Origin: Jeongeupia naejangsanensis
GTDB taxonomy: Bacteria > Pseudomonadota > Gammaproteobacteria > Burkholderiales > Chitinibacteraceae
NCBI RefSeq assembly: GCF_016865585.1
Contig: NZ_JAESND010000008.1
Span: 62,001-126,000 of the forward strand
DNA length: 64,000 nt
Reading direction: 5' to 3'
The notes under the pieces are model-generated. The model did not search any database. It saw only the letters and a program-made list of their open reading frames with translations, and was not told the origin of the DNA. Both the position numbers and the translations under genes were made by a program. Shown in pieces: positions 26,619 to 36,986 of this stretch; the stretch's first letter is position 1; each line of letters begins with the position of its first letter.

Positions 26619-26644
26619 AAAAAGCGGCCCGCAGGCCGCTTTTT
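26619..26644. terminator. Bidirectional terminator between the ACBP gene and gatB
   Basis: AAAAAGCGGCC (26619-26629), CGCA loop, GGCCGCTTTTT (26634-26644): an 11-bp perfect stem with a T-run on both strands, serving the two converging genes. Confidence 0.93.
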
Positions 26645-26666
26645 ATTGGCAGATCACCGCAAGTGA

Positions 26667-28106
26667 TTACGCGAGCTTCTGCTTCAGCAGTTCGGTCAAC
26701 ACGCCCGGATTGCCCTTGCCCTTGCTGGCCTTCATGCACTGGCCGACCAGTGCGTTCAGCGCCTTTTCCTTGCCGGCACGGTATTCCTCGACCGACTTGG
26801 CATTGTTGGCGATCACTTCGTCGACGATGGCTTCGAGTGCACCGGTGTCGGTTTCCTGCTTCAGGCCGTCACGCTCGATGATGGCGTCGGCCCCATTGGG
26901 ATCGGTCACGCCCTCGTCCCACATCTTGCGCAGCACGTCCTTGGCGGTCTTGTTGTTGATCGTGTTGTCCGAGACACGGCGGATCAGACCGGCCAGTGCT
27001 TCGGCCGAGACCGGTGTATCGACGATGTCCTTTTCCTCGCGGTTCAGCGTCGCGGAGACGTCGCCCATGATCCAGTTGCTGGCGAGCTTGGCATCGGCGC
27101 CGGCGGCAACGGTGGCTTCGTAGTAGCCGGCCAGTGCCTTGCTTGCGGTCAGCGTGGCCGCGTCGTAGGCCGGGATGCCGTACTGCTCGACGAAGCGAGC
27201 CTGCATCGCCGCCGGCAGTTCCGGCAGTTCGCTGCGCACGCGCTCTACCCATTCGTCGCTGATCACCAGCGGCGGCAGGTCCGGATCCGGGAAGTAGCGG
27301 TAGTCGTGCGCGTCTTCCTTGCTGCGCATTGCGCGGGTTTCGCCGGTGTCCGGGTTGAACAGCACCGTCGCCTGCTGGACCTTGCCGCCATCTTCGATCA
27401 GTTCGATCTGGTACTGGACTTCGGCCTTGACCGCCTGTTCGATGAACTTGAAGCTGTTGAGGTTCTTGACCTCGCGGCGCGTACCGAACTCCTTCTGGCC
27501 TTCCGGGCGCACCGAGACATTCACGTCGCAGCGGAACGAGCCTTCCTGCATGTTGCCGTCGCAGATGCCGATCCACGTCACCAGTGAATACAGCGCCTTG
27601 GCGTAGGCGACCGCTTCGGCAGCTGAACGCATTTCCGGCTCGGACACGATTTCGAGCAGCGGTGTGCCGGCGCGGTTCAGGTCGATGCCCGACAGGCCGT
27701 GGAAGTCTTCGTGTACCGACTTGCCGGCGTCTTCTTCCAGATGTGCGCGGGTCAGGTTGATGGTCTTGTCGACGCCGTCGACATTGATCGTGATCGCGCC
27801 GCCCTCGACCACCGGCAGCTCGAACTGGCTGATCTGGTAGCCCTTCGGCAGGTCGGGGTAGAAGTAGTTCTTGCGCGCGAACACCGAGCGCTGGTTGACC
27901 TTGGCGCCGATTGCCAGACCGAACTGGATCGCCTTTTCAACGGCGGCCTTGTTCATCACCGGCAGCGCGCCGGGCAGGGCGATGTCGACGACAGCGGTCT
28001 GGGTGTTCGGTGCTGCGCCGAACGCCGTGCTGGCCGACGAGAAAATTTTCGATTGCGTGGTGAGCTGGGTATGCACCTCCAGCCCGATGACGACTTCCCA
28101 TTTCAT
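26667..28106 (-). CDS. gatB: Aspartyl/glutamyl-tRNA amidotransferase subunit B
   Basis: This 479-aa subunit of GatCAB amidates misacylated Glu-tRNA(Gln) and/or Asp-tRNA(Asn), binding the tRNA and activating the carboxylate. It opens [13 protein letters not shown], with [13 protein letters not shown], the VNVSVRPEG and [11 protein letters not shown] signatures, [16 protein letters not shown], and the C-terminal YqeY-like tail ending [17 protein letters not shown]. It starts at 28106 behind an AG-rich site. It is the last gene of the operon gatC-gmhA-gatA-GNAT-gatB. Confidence 0.97.
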   Translation of the reverse strand: MKWEVVIGLEVHTQLTTQSKIFSSASTAFGAAPNTQTAVVDIALPGALPVMNKAAVEKAIQFGLAIGAKVNQRSVFARKNYFYPDLPKGYQISQFELPVVEGGAITINVDGVDKTINLTRAHLEEDAGKSVHEDFHGLSGIDLNRAGTPLLEIVSEPEMRSAAEAVAYAKALYSLVTWIGICDGNMQEGSFRCDVNVSVRPEGQKEFGTRREVKNLNSFKFIEQAVKAEVQYQIELIEDGGKVQQATVLFNPDTGETRAMRSKEDAHDYRYFPDPDLPPLVISDEWVERVRSELPELPAAMQARFVEQYGIPAYDAATLTASKALAGYYEATVAAGADAKLASNWIMGDVSATLNREEKDIVDTPVSAEALAGLIRRVSDNTINNKTAKDVLRKMWDEGVTDPNGADAIIERDGLKQETDTGALEAIVDEVIANNAKSVEEYRAGKEKALNALVGQCMKASKGKGNPGVLTELLKQKLA

Positions 28107-28128
28107 GGTGTGTCTCTCTGTGTGGCCG

Positions 28129-28872
28129 TCAGCGGGGCTGACGGCGATACCAATAGGAATACTGTTCAGCAAAGCCCAGGCTGGCGTACAGCGCCGTTGC
28201 CGCCGTATTGGCGGCAACGGCCTGCAGCACGCAGCGCTTTGCACCGGTGCGCCGGCCCCAGGCCAGCAGCGCGTTAACCAGCCGGCGGCCATGACCGTGA
28301 CGGCGCTGCGCCGGGTCGGTAACGATGTCGTACAGCACGATGCTGTCCTGCTGGCGTACGGCAAAGCCGCAGGCGACGAGGCGCCCCTGTTCGGCCAGCG
28401 CTGCGAACGCAACCGGGCAGACGTAGCTTTTCAGCAGTGCCAGCGCGGTCGGGCGCTGGGTGGCGCTGACGCTGTTCATCGTTGCGAAGGCGTCGAACCA
28501 CACGCCATCGACGTGGTCGTAAAGCGTCACGGCCGGATCGCTGGCGGTCGGGAAGTCATCGAGCATCCGCGTCTGTACGCTGGATACGTCGGTCTGCGCG
28601 TAGCCGCGTGCGCCCAGCAGCGCATCGAGTTCGCCGGAGGCGGCGGTCAGCTTGAAGATTGCCGGCTGGCCGAGCGCGTTGTAACGCTGCTCGACATAGC
28701 CAAGCTTGTCCGCATTCGCCTGCACGCCCCGGTACAGCGGCGTCACCGAGTTGGCGCGCTTGGTGTAGCCGTTGGCGAACCGCAGCACCCAGCCGTCGAC
28801 CAGCTCGGTTGCCCGGGCCGGCCAGGCGCTGGTCGTCAGCGCCTCGATCTCGGTGATGCGGTCCGGCGTCAT
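28129..28872 (-). CDS. GNAT-family N-acetyltransferase inside the gat operon
   Basis: This 247-aa protein has a C-terminal GNAT domain with motif [21 protein letters not shown] (RRHGHG) and the strand [21 protein letters not shown]. The N-terminal half, opening [22 protein letters not shown], also resembles a degenerate GNAT fold. The substrate is unknown. Its start overlaps the gatA stop by 1 nt (TAATG) and it ends 22 nt before gatB, so it is co-expressed with the tRNA amidotransferase, an unusual insertion. Confidence 0.88.
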   Translation of the reverse strand: MTPDRITEIEALTTSAWPARATELVDGWVLRFANGYTKRANSVTPLYRGVQANADKLGYVEQRYNALGQPAIFKLTAASGELDALLGARGYAQTDVSSVQTRMLDDFPTASDPAVTLYDHVDGVWFDAFATMNSVSATQRPTALALLKSYVCPVAFAALAEQGRLVACGFAVRQQDSIVLYDIVTDPAQRRHGHGRRLVNALLAWGRRTGAKRCVLQAVAANTAATALYASLGFAEQYSYWYRRQPR

Positions 28873-30320
28873 TACAGCGCCGGTGCCTTCTGGTGCCAGT
28901 CGGTGGCTTGCTGGAAGCGGTGAGCGGCGTTCAGCATCTTCGCTTCGGCAAAGTAGTTGCCGATGATCTGCAGGCCGATCGGCCGTCCGGCCGTGTCGAA
29001 GCCGGCCGGTACGCTCATGCCCGGCAGGCCGGCGAGGTTGACGCCCAGCGTGTAGATGTCCTCGAGGTACATCGCCACCGGATCGGCGTTCTTGTCGCCG
29101 AGGTTCCACGCGGTACCCGGTGCGACCGGACCCATGATCAGGTCGCAGTCGGCGAAGGCGCGCTGGAAGTCGTCGGCGATGATGCGGCGGATCTTCTGCG
29201 CCTGCAGGTAGTAGGCGTCGTAGTAGCCGTGGCTCAGCACATAGGTGCCGGTCAGGATGCGGCGCTTCACTTCCCAGCCGAAGCCTTCGGCACGGCTCTT
29301 CTCGTACATTTCGGTCAGGCCGTCGTAGTCGGCAGCACGATGGCCGTAGCGGACGCCGTCGAAGCGCGACAGGTTGCTCGACGCTTCGGCCGGCGCGATC
29401 ACGTAGTACGACGGAATCGCCAGCCTGGTGTTCGGCAGGCTGATGTCGACGACGGTAGCACCGAGCTTTTTGTATTCGGCAATGGCGGCGTCAATCGCTG
29501 CTGCGACGTCGGCGGCAAGACCTTCGGCGAAGTACTCGCGCGGCAGGCCGATACGCAGGCCGGCCAGCGGTGCGTCCAGATCGCGGGCGTAGTCTTCCTT
29601 GGCGTGCTGCAGGCTGGTCGCGTCGCGCTCGTCAAAGCCCGCCATCACGTTCAGCAGCAGCGCGCAGTCTTCGGCGCTCTTGCCGAACGGGCCGCCCTGA
29701 TCGAGCGAGCTGGCGTAGGCGATCATGCCGAAGCGGCTGACGATGCCGTAGGTCGGCTTGATGCCGGTGACGCCGCAGAAGCTCGCCGGCTGGCGGATCG
29801 AGCCGCCGGTATCGGTGCCGGTCGCGATCGGCGCCAGCCGTGCCGCGACGGCCGCGGCCGAGCCGCCCGAGCTGCCGCCCGGTACCGCCTTGCGGTCCCA
29901 AGGGTTCAGCACCGCGCCGAATGCGCTGTTCTCGTTCGACGAGCCCATCGCGAACTCGTCCATATTCGTGCGGCCGAGCGTGACGAGGCCGGCGGCATCG
30001 CACTGTTCGATCACGTGGGCGTTGTAGGGCGCGACGAAGTTTTCCAGCATCTTCGAGCCGCACGAAGCGACCCAGCCCTGCTGGCAGAAAATGTCCTTGT
30101 GCGCGACCGGGATGCCGGTCAGTGCACCGGCATTGCCGGCCGCACGAGCGGCGTCAGCGGCCTGCGCCTGCGCCAGCGTTTTGGCTTCGTCGATGGCGAT
30201 GAAGGCATTCAGCGCGGCGTTGGCCTTGATCCGGCCGAGGTACTCGGTGGCCAGCTCGACGGCGGAGACGTCCTTGGCCGCCAGCATGCCGGACAGTTGT
30301 TTGAGTGATTTTTCGATCAT
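28872..30320 (-). CDS. gatA: Aspartyl/glutamyl-tRNA amidotransferase subunit A
   Basis: This 482-aa amidase subunit of GatCAB releases ammonia from glutamine. The Ser-cisSer-Lys machinery is visible: Lys in [13 protein letters not shown], the Gly/Ser-rich [17 protein letters not shown], and the nucleophile region [34 protein letters not shown] and [13 protein letters not shown] close the fold. It lies 7 nt downstream of gmhA and overlaps the following GNAT gene. Confidence 0.97.
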   Translation of the reverse strand: MIEKSLKQLSGMLAAKDVSAVELATEYLGRIKANAALNAFIAIDEAKTLAQAQAADAARAAGNAGALTGIPVAHKDIFCQQGWVASCGSKMLENFVAPYNAHVIEQCDAAGLVTLGRTNMDEFAMGSSNENSAFGAVLNPWDRKAVPGGSSGGSAAAVAARLAPIATGTDTGGSIRQPASFCGVTGIKPTYGIVSRFGMIAYASSLDQGGPFGKSAEDCALLLNVMAGFDERDATSLQHAKEDYARDLDAPLAGLRIGLPREYFAEGLAADVAAAIDAAIAEYKKLGATVVDISLPNTRLAIPSYYVIAPAEASSNLSRFDGVRYGHRAADYDGLTEMYEKSRAEGFGWEVKRRILTGTYVLSHGYYDAYYLQAQKIRRIIADDFQRAFADCDLIMGPVAPGTAWNLGDKNADPVAMYLEDIYTLGVNLAGLPGMSVPAGFDTAGRPIGLQIIGNYFAEAKMLNAAHRFQQATDWHQKAPAL

Positions 30321-30327
30321 GGGTAGC

Positions 30328-30924
30328 TCAGGCTGGATCGGCCGGGCGGTAGCCCATGCCCTGTTCGACGAGGTCGATCAGCGTGTGGATGACCTTGATG
30401 TGGATTTCCTGAATGCGGTCGGCGTAGCCGAAGTGCGGCACGATGATTTCGACGTCGGCCTGGCCCTTGAGCTTGCCGCCGTCCTTGCCCATCAGCAGCA
30501 GCACTTTCATGCCGCGCTCGCGCGCGGCTTCGACCGCACGGATGATGTTGGCCGAGTTGCCGCTGGTGGTGATGCCGACCAGCACGTCGCCGTCGCGGCC
30601 GAGGCCTTCGACGAAACGCGAGAAAATGTCGTTGAAACCGTAGTCGTTACCGACACAGGTGATGTGCGACGGATCCGACACGGCGATCGCGGCCAGTGCC
30701 GGGCGGTTGTCGCGGTAGCGGCCGGAGAGTTCTTCGGCAAAGTGCATGGCGTCGCAGTGCGAGCCGCCGTTGCCGCACGAGATCGCCTTGCCGCCGGCCT
30801 TGAGGCTGCTGACCAGCAACTGGGCGGCGGCATCGACCGAGGCGAGGAAGGCGTCGTCGGCGAGCACGCGCTCGAGAACCTGCTGGGCTTCGCGCAGATG
30901 CTGCGCTACGGTGCTGATGCTCAT
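30328..30924 (-). CDS. gmhA: Sedoheptulose-7-phosphate isomerase
   Basis: This 198-aa SIS-domain enzyme makes D-glycero-manno-heptose-7-phosphate, the first step toward LPS core heptose. It carries the close GmhA signatures [44 protein letters not shown], and [18 protein letters not shown] DiaA-type replication regulator is a weaker alternative. It is wedged between gatC (4-nt ATGA overlap) and gatA (7-nt gap), an odd place for an LPS gene. Confidence 0.92.
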   Translation of the reverse strand: MSISTVAQHLREAQQVLERVLADDAFLASVDAAAQLLVSSLKAGGKAISCGNGGSHCDAMHFAEELSGRYRDNRPALAAIAVSDPSHITCVGNDYGFNDIFSRFVEGLGRDGDVLVGITTSGNSANIIRAVEAARERGMKVLLLMGKDGGKLKGQADVEIIVPHFGYADRIQEIHIKVIHTLIDLVEQGMGYRPADPA

Positions 30925-31208
30925 TCGATCACCTTCGGAACCAGGTAGAGGCCGTTCTCGACGGCCGGGGCGATCGCCTGGAAGGCATCGCGACGGTCGG
31001 GCGCGGTGGCGACGTCGTCGCGCAGGCGCAGATGGACGTCTTGCGCGTGGGCCATCGGCGCGATGCCGGTGGTGTCGACCGCGCGCATTTCTTCGATCAG
31101 CGTAAAGATTTTGTTGAGCTGTTGTTGCGTTGCAGCAAGCTCGGTGTCGGTAACGGCGATGCGGGCCAGTTTGGCGATGCGCCGTACGTCGTCCAAGGAG
31201 AGAGACAT
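30921..31208 (-). CDS. gatC: Aspartyl/glutamyl-tRNA amidotransferase subunit C
   Basis: This 95-aa small subunit stabilises the GatA-GatB complex. It has the family pattern [36 protein letters not shown] and a closing [13 protein letters not shown]. Two ATGs are close together (31214 and 31208); the second has GGGGG at a normal 9-nt spacing and is preferred. It heads the minus-strand gat operon, divergent from mreB across a 201-bp gap that must hold both promoters. Confidence 0.94.
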   Translation of the reverse strand: MSLSLDDVRRIAKLARIAVTDTELAATQQQLNKIFTLIEEMRAVDTTGIAPMAHAQDVHLRLRDDVATAPDRRDAFQAIAPAVENGLYLVPKVIE

Positions 31209-31340
31209 GAGCATTTTCCCCCTGCTAAGTCCTTATGATCATCAGCGCCTTAGGGTATCATGCCGGGTTTGTTTCACCCAAGCTGGCCCCGGGTATGAAC
31301 GTCGGCGGAACTTATCGCCCGCAACCCGTTCTGGCTTTAA

Positions 31341-32453
<1,113 letters not shown>

Positions 32454-32465
32454 GGATAAGGCGTG

Positions 32466-32501
32466 CCGGACGCAGGGCAATGTGCCCGGCGTCCGGTTTT
32501 T
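32466..32501 (+). terminator. Internal terminator/attenuator between mreB and mreC
   Basis: Outer stem CCGGACGC (32466-32473) / GCGTCCGG (32489-32496), inner stem GGGCA/TGCCC, followed by five T. It lies 13 nt after the mreB stop and 25 nt before mreC. Confidence 0.88.
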
Positions 32502-32525
32502 CGTTGATTTCGCGCCTGACCGGTC

Positions 32526-33419
32526 ATGCAAACCAGCCCTCCCGCTTTTTTCAAACAGGGTCCGAAGCCGCTTACGCGGCTGCTGATCTTTTCGCTGCTG
32601 TCGATCGGACTCATCGTCGGCGATGCGCAGTACAGCATGCTCGGCCGTATTCGCGAGCAGGTCTCGGTGCTGCTGTATCCGCTCCAGTGGGCCGCAACCG
32701 CGCCGTTCGCGACGCTGCGCAACACCGCCGACTTCCTGTCGCGCCAGACCGAGCTGATGGCCGAGAACCGCCAGCTCAACGACGCCCAGCTCGCGGCCCG
32801 CGCGCAGGCGATGCGGCTCAAGGCGCTCGAGGCCGAAAATGCGAGCCTGCGCGAACTGAGTGTGCGGCGCGACACGGTGGGGCAGTCGTCGCAGCTGACC
32901 GAAATCCTTTACAACGGGCGTGACCCGTTCACGTCGCGGCTGATCGTCGATCGTGGCGAGCAGCAGGGCGTCCGGTCGGGGCAGATCGCCATCGATGCAT
33001 CGGGCGTGGTCGGGCAGGTCGTTCGTGTCCAGCCGCTGACCGCCGAGATCCGGCTGATTTCGGACCGCAACCAGATGGTGCCGGTCGTGGTCGAGCGCAA
33101 CCAGTTGCGAACCGTCGTTTACGGCATGGGTGCGCATCAGCCGCTCGAGGTGCGCAACATGGCGCCGAATGTCGACATCCAGCTCGGCGACGTGCTGGTG
33201 ACGTCGGGGATCGACGGGATCTATCCGGTCGGCCTGCCGGTGGCCAAGGTCGTCAAGGTCGAGCGCGGTTCCTCGTTCGCACGCGTCGTTTGCGCACCCG
33301 TTGCAGCCGTCGACCGGCACCGCTTCCTGTTGCTGCTCGATCATCGCAGCGACATGCCACCGTACCCCGAGGCCGCGTCGCAGCCGGCGGGTGCGGGCAA
33401 GCACAAGAAGGGTAACTGA
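32526..33419 (+). CDS. mreC: Rod shape-determining protein MreC
   Basis: This 297-aa bitopic inner-membrane protein links MreB to the periplasmic wall machinery. A membrane helix at about 19-34 is followed by a coiled coil (about 70-112, MAENRQLNDAQLAARAQ...) and a beta-barrel periplasmic domain (SRLIVDRGEQQGVRSGQ, VVGQVVRVQPLTAEIRLISD). The length is normal for betaproteobacteria. No clear ribosome site lies before the ATG, and a terminator-like hairpin precedes it, consistent with low expression. It overlaps mreD by one base. Confidence 0.95.
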   Translation: MQTSPPAFFKQGPKPLTRLLIFSLLSIGLIVGDAQYSMLGRIREQVSVLLYPLQWAATAPFATLRNTADFLSRQTELMAENRQLNDAQLAARAQAMRLKALEAENASLRELSVRRDTVGQSSQLTEILYNGRDPFTSRLIVDRGEQQGVRSGQIAIDASGVVGQVVRVQPLTAEIRLISDRNQMVPVVVERNQLRTVVYGMGAHQPLEVRNMAPNVDIQLGDVLVTSGIDGIYPVGLPVAKVVKVERGSSFARVVCAPVAAVDRHRFLLLLDHRSDMPPYPEAASQPAGAGKHKKGN

Positions 33420-33925
33420 TGCCCATTTCCCATCAATTGCTGCGACCGGTGAGCATCGGTTTCATCGTGCTCAGTTTCATCGTCGCGCTGCTGGTCAACC
33501 TGCTGCCGTGGCAGGTGTCGATCGCCAACTTCGCGCCGGATTTCGTCGCGCTGTTCATCGTCTACTGGGCGCTGAACCAGCCGCGTCGCGTCGGTGTCGC
33601 CACGGCCTTCATTCTCGGCGTACTGATGGATGTCGGTGACGGCAATGTCCTCGGCCAGCACGCGCTGGCGTACTCGGTGATCGCCTATCTGGTGCTGATC
33701 CGTCAGCGGCAGATGGCGGTGTTCGCGTTCTGGCAGCAGGCACTCATCGTTTTCGGCCTGCTGACGCTGGCGCAGGTGATCATGGTCATCGTGCGCATGG
33801 CGCTCGGCGCGCCCTTCGTCGGCTGGGCCTATTTCGCCGGTAGCGTACTGGCGGCCTTGCTGTGGCCGCCGTTGTCGAACCTGATGCTGATGCATCAGCG
33901 CAAATCGGTGCCGGACGAGCTATGA
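33419..33925 (+). CDS. mreD: Rod shape-determining protein MreD
   Basis: This 168-aa inner-membrane protein has five to six hydrophobic segments. The family signature FAPDFVALFIVYWALNQPRRVGVATAFILG (seen in parts) and GDGNVLGQHALAYSVIAYL are clear. It works with MreC in the elongasome. The start is overlapped by the mreC stop, and mrdA follows after 28 nt. Confidence 0.95.
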   Translation: MPISHQLLRPVSIGFIVLSFIVALLVNLLPWQVSIANFAPDFVALFIVYWALNQPRRVGVATAFILGVLMDVGDGNVLGQHALAYSVIAYLVLIRQRQMAVFAFWQQALIVFGLLTLAQVIMVIVRMALGAPFVGWAYFAGSVLAALLWPPLSNLMLMHQRKSVPDEL

Positions 33926-33953
33926 GTGGCCCATCGTCGCGCGCGGAGGCGTA

Positions 33954-35879
33954 ATGGCGCGCAATGAACTGAAGAATTCGCTGGCGGAGCGTTACGCGTT
34001 CCAGCTGCGCATCGTCACGGCGGTGCTGTTCGTGCTCGCCCTGTTCGGGCTGCTGTTTGCCCGTTTCGTCTGGCTGCAGGTGGCGCAGCACGACAAGTAC
34101 CAGACGCTGGCCGAAGCCAACCGGATTTCGCTGGTGCCGGTGACGCCGGCGCGCGGCATCATCCGTGACCGCAACGGCGTGGTGCTGGCGCACAATTTCT
34201 CCGCCTATACCCTCGAAATCACGCCGTCCAAGCTGGCCGACAGTCTCGACGAGACCATCGCGCGGCTGTCGAAGATCGTCGACGTCACCGGCAAGGATCG
34301 CCGCCGCTTCAAGAAGCTGATGGAGGAAACGCGCGATTTCGAATCGCTGCCGATCCGCACCCGGCTGTCCGACGAGGAAGTGGCGCGCTTTGCTGCCAAC
34401 AGCTACCAGTTTCCCGGCGTCGAGATCAAGGCGAGGCTGTTCCGTCAGTATCCGTTTCAGGAAGTGGCCAGCCATCTGATCGGCTACATCGGCCGGATCA
34501 ATGACAAGGATCTGGCCAAGCTCGACGAGGATGGCGAGCTGGCCAACTACCGCGGGACCGATCACATCGGCAAGCTCGGCATCGAAGCCAGTTACGAGAC
34601 CCAATTGCACGGCACGACCGGTTTCGAGGAAGTCGAAATCGACTCGGGCGGCCGGGCGATCCGCACCCTGCGCCGGACGCCGCCGCAACCGGGCAAGGAC
34701 CTGACACTGTCGGTCGACATCAAGCTGCAGGAGATGGTCGAAAAGCTGTTCGGCGAACGCCGTGGCTCGCTGGTCGCGATCGATCCGCGCGACGGCGGCG
34801 TGCTGGCCTTCGTATCCAAACCCGGTTTCGACCCGAACCTGTTCGTCGACGGCATCGATCCGGACAGCTGGAAGGCGTTGAACGAATCGCCCGACAAGCC
34901 GCTGCTGAACCGGGGACTGCGTGGCGAGTATCCGCCGGGGTCGACGTTCAAACCGTTCATGGCGATCGCCGCGCTCGAAGGCAACTTCCCGCTCACAAGG
35001 CAGACGATTTCCGATCCGGGCTATTTCATCTACGGCAACAACCGCTTCCGCGACTCGCACAAGGGCGGTTACGGTTCGATGAACTTCGACCGCTCGCTGC
35101 CGCTGTCGTCGGACACCTACTACTACCAGCTCGCGGTGCAGATGGGCATCGATTACATCGCCAAGTTCATGGCGACGCTCGATCTCGGCCAGCTGACCGG
35201 CATCGACCTGCCGGGCGAACGTCCGGGGGTGCTGCCGAGCCCTGAGTGGAAAAAGAAGCGCTTCAGGACGCCGGCGCAGCAGAAGTGGTATTCGGGCGAG
35301 ACCGTATCGATCGGCATCGGCCAGGGCTACAACTCGTACACGCCGCTGCAGATGGCCCACGGCATCGCGACAATCGCCAACCGTGGCGTGATGTTCCGGC
35401 CCCACGTCGTTGCAACCGTGATCGACAAGAGCAGCGGCAAGCAGACCCGGATCGAACCGCAGCCCGAGCGTACCTTGCCGTGGAAGCCGGAGAACATCGA
35501 GCGTGTCGTACGCGGCATGGTCGGCGTGACCCAGTACGGCACCGCCACGCGCATTTTTGCCGGTGCGCCATACGTCGCAGCCGGCAAGACCGGTACCGCC
35601 CAGGTGTTCAGCCTGCGCGGTGGCAAGTACAACGCCAAGGCAATCAACGAACGGCTGCGCGACCACTCGTGGTTCGTCGCCTTCGCGCCGGCCGACAAGC
35701 CGACGATCGCGCTGGCTGTCATCGTCGAGAACGGCGGTTTCGGCGCCGCCGCCGCAGCGCCGATCGCGCGTCAGGTGCTCGACTACTATCTGCTCGGCAA
35801 GATGCCGGCGGCCCTGGCCGCCGACGCATCGGCCGTAGCCTCGGCGCCGGTGGCGGCGCAGGAAGACATCAGTGATTAA
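33954..35879 (+). CDS. mrdA: Penicillin-binding protein 2 (elongasome transpeptidase)
   Basis: This 641-aa monofunctional transpeptidase of lateral wall synthesis has an N-terminal membrane helix (about 20-42), a PBP dimerisation/pedestal domain (about 60-235), and a transpeptidase domain with nucleophile S330 in PPGSTFKPF, SSDTYYYQ as the second motif and KTGTAQV as the third. GGAGG lies before the ATG. The C-terminal Ala-rich tail is short. It overlaps rodA by 8 nt, matching the close PBP2-RodA partnership. Confidence 0.97.
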   Translation: MARNELKNSLAERYAFQLRIVTAVLFVLALFGLLFARFVWLQVAQHDKYQTLAEANRISLVPVTPARGIIRDRNGVVLAHNFSAYTLEITPSKLADSLDETIARLSKIVDVTGKDRRRFKKLMEETRDFESLPIRTRLSDEEVARFAANSYQFPGVEIKARLFRQYPFQEVASHLIGYIGRINDKDLAKLDEDGELANYRGTDHIGKLGIEASYETQLHGTTGFEEVEIDSGGRAIRTLRRTPPQPGKDLTLSVDIKLQEMVEKLFGERRGSLVAIDPRDGGVLAFVSKPGFDPNLFVDGIDPDSWKALNESPDKPLLNRGLRGEYPPGSTFKPFMAIAALEGNFPLTRQTISDPGYFIYGNNRFRDSHKGGYGSMNFDRSLPLSSDTYYYQLAVQMGIDYIAKFMATLDLGQLTGIDLPGERPGVLPSPEWKKKRFRTPAQQKWYSGETVSIGIGQGYNSYTPLQMAHGIATIANRGVMFRPHVVATVIDKSSGKQTRIEPQPERTLPWKPENIERVVRGMVGVTQYGTATRIFAGAPYVAAGKTGTAQVFSLRGGKYNAKAINERLRDHSWFVAFAPADKPTIALAVIVENGGFGAAAAAPIARQVLDYYLLGKMPAALAADASAVASAPVAAQEDISD

Positions 35880-36984
35880 GACGATCTGGAACCGGATCAA
35901 GCAGCCGATCGACCCGTGGCTGTTCCTGTTCACGCTGCTGATTTTCGCCGTCTCGGCGATCGTGCTGTTTTCGGCGTCGAACCGCGACCTCGACAAGGTG
36001 ATGGACAAGGTCACCTTCATGGGGATTTCGCTGGGCGTGATGTGGTTCTTCGCGAACATCTCGCAGCAGACGCTGATGCGGCTGGCGTTGCCGGCCTACG
36101 TTGTCGGTGTGGCGCTGCTGGTGGCGGTGGCACTGTTCGGCGTCACCAGTCACGGCGCGACGCGCTGGCTGAATATCGGCATCACCCGCATCCAGCCGTC
36201 CGAGCTGATGCGGATCGCGATGCCGCTGATGCTGGCGTGGTTCTTCCATCACTTCGAAACGACGCTGAACTGGAAGCATTTCGTCGCAGCTGCCTTGCTG
36301 ATGGTGGTGCCGGTCGGCCTGATCCTCAAGCAGCCCGACCTCGGTACCAGCCTGCTGATCGCATCGAGCGGCTTTTACGTGCTGTTTCTGGCCGGACTGA
36401 GCTGGCGCTTCCTGGCGGTGATGGGTGTGGCCGGTGGCGCGCTCGCCTACACGGTGACGCACTGGGAACTGTGCATCAACATCCTGCAGGAGTACCAGTG
36501 CCGCCGGATCGCGACGATGCTCGATCCGATGCAGGATCCGCTCGGGGCCGGTTATCACATCATCCAGGGCACGATCGCGATCGGCTCGGGTGGCGTGCTC
36601 GGCAAGGGCTGGCTCAACGGCACGCAGACCCACCTCGACTTCATTCCGGAGCGGACGACCGACTTCATTTTCGCCGTGTTCGGCGAGGAGTTCGGCCTGC
36701 TCGGCAACGGCGTGCTGCTGGTGCTCTACCTGCTGGTCATCGGTCGCGGCCTGACCATCGCCAGCCGGGCACCGACGCTGTTCGGCCGGCTGCTGGCCGG
36801 GGCGATTGCGCTCAATTTCTTCACCTATGCCTTTGTCAACATGGGCATGGTGTCCGGCATCCTGCCGGTCGTCGGCGTGCCGCTGCCGCTGATTTCCTAT
36901 GGCGGCACCTCGATGGTGTCCATTCTCGCGACCTTCGGCCTCCTGATGAGCGTCGGCCGCGATCGCAAGCTGATGAAGGGGTAA
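35872..36984 (+). CDS. mrdB: Peptidoglycan glycosyltransferase RodA
   Basis: This 370-aa SEDS-family polymerase has about ten membrane helices. Conserved pieces are SHGATRWLNIG, RIQPSELMRIAMPLMLAW, LKQPDLGTSLLI, ERTTDFIFAVFGEEFGLLG and the C-terminal GMVSGILPVVGVPLPLISYGG. It polymerises glycan strands together with PBP2. It starts at GTG 35872 inside the end of mrdA. Confidence 0.97.
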   Translation: MIKTIWNRIKQPIDPWLFLFTLLIFAVSAIVLFSASNRDLDKVMDKVTFMGISLGVMWFFANISQQTLMRLALPAYVVGVALLVAVALFGVTSHGATRWLNIGITRIQPSELMRIAMPLMLAWFFHHFETTLNWKHFVAAALLMVVPVGLILKQPDLGTSLLIASSGFYVLFLAGLSWRFLAVMGVAGGALAYTVTHWELCINILQEYQCRRIATMLDPMQDPLGAGYHIIQGTIAIGSGGVLGKGWLNGTQTHLDFIPERTTDFIFAVFGEEFGLLGNGVLLVLYLLVIGRGLTIASRAPTLFGRLLAGAIALNFFTYAFVNMGMVSGILPVVGVPLPLISYGGTSMVSILATFGLLMSVGRDRKLMKG

Positions 36985-36986
36985 CA

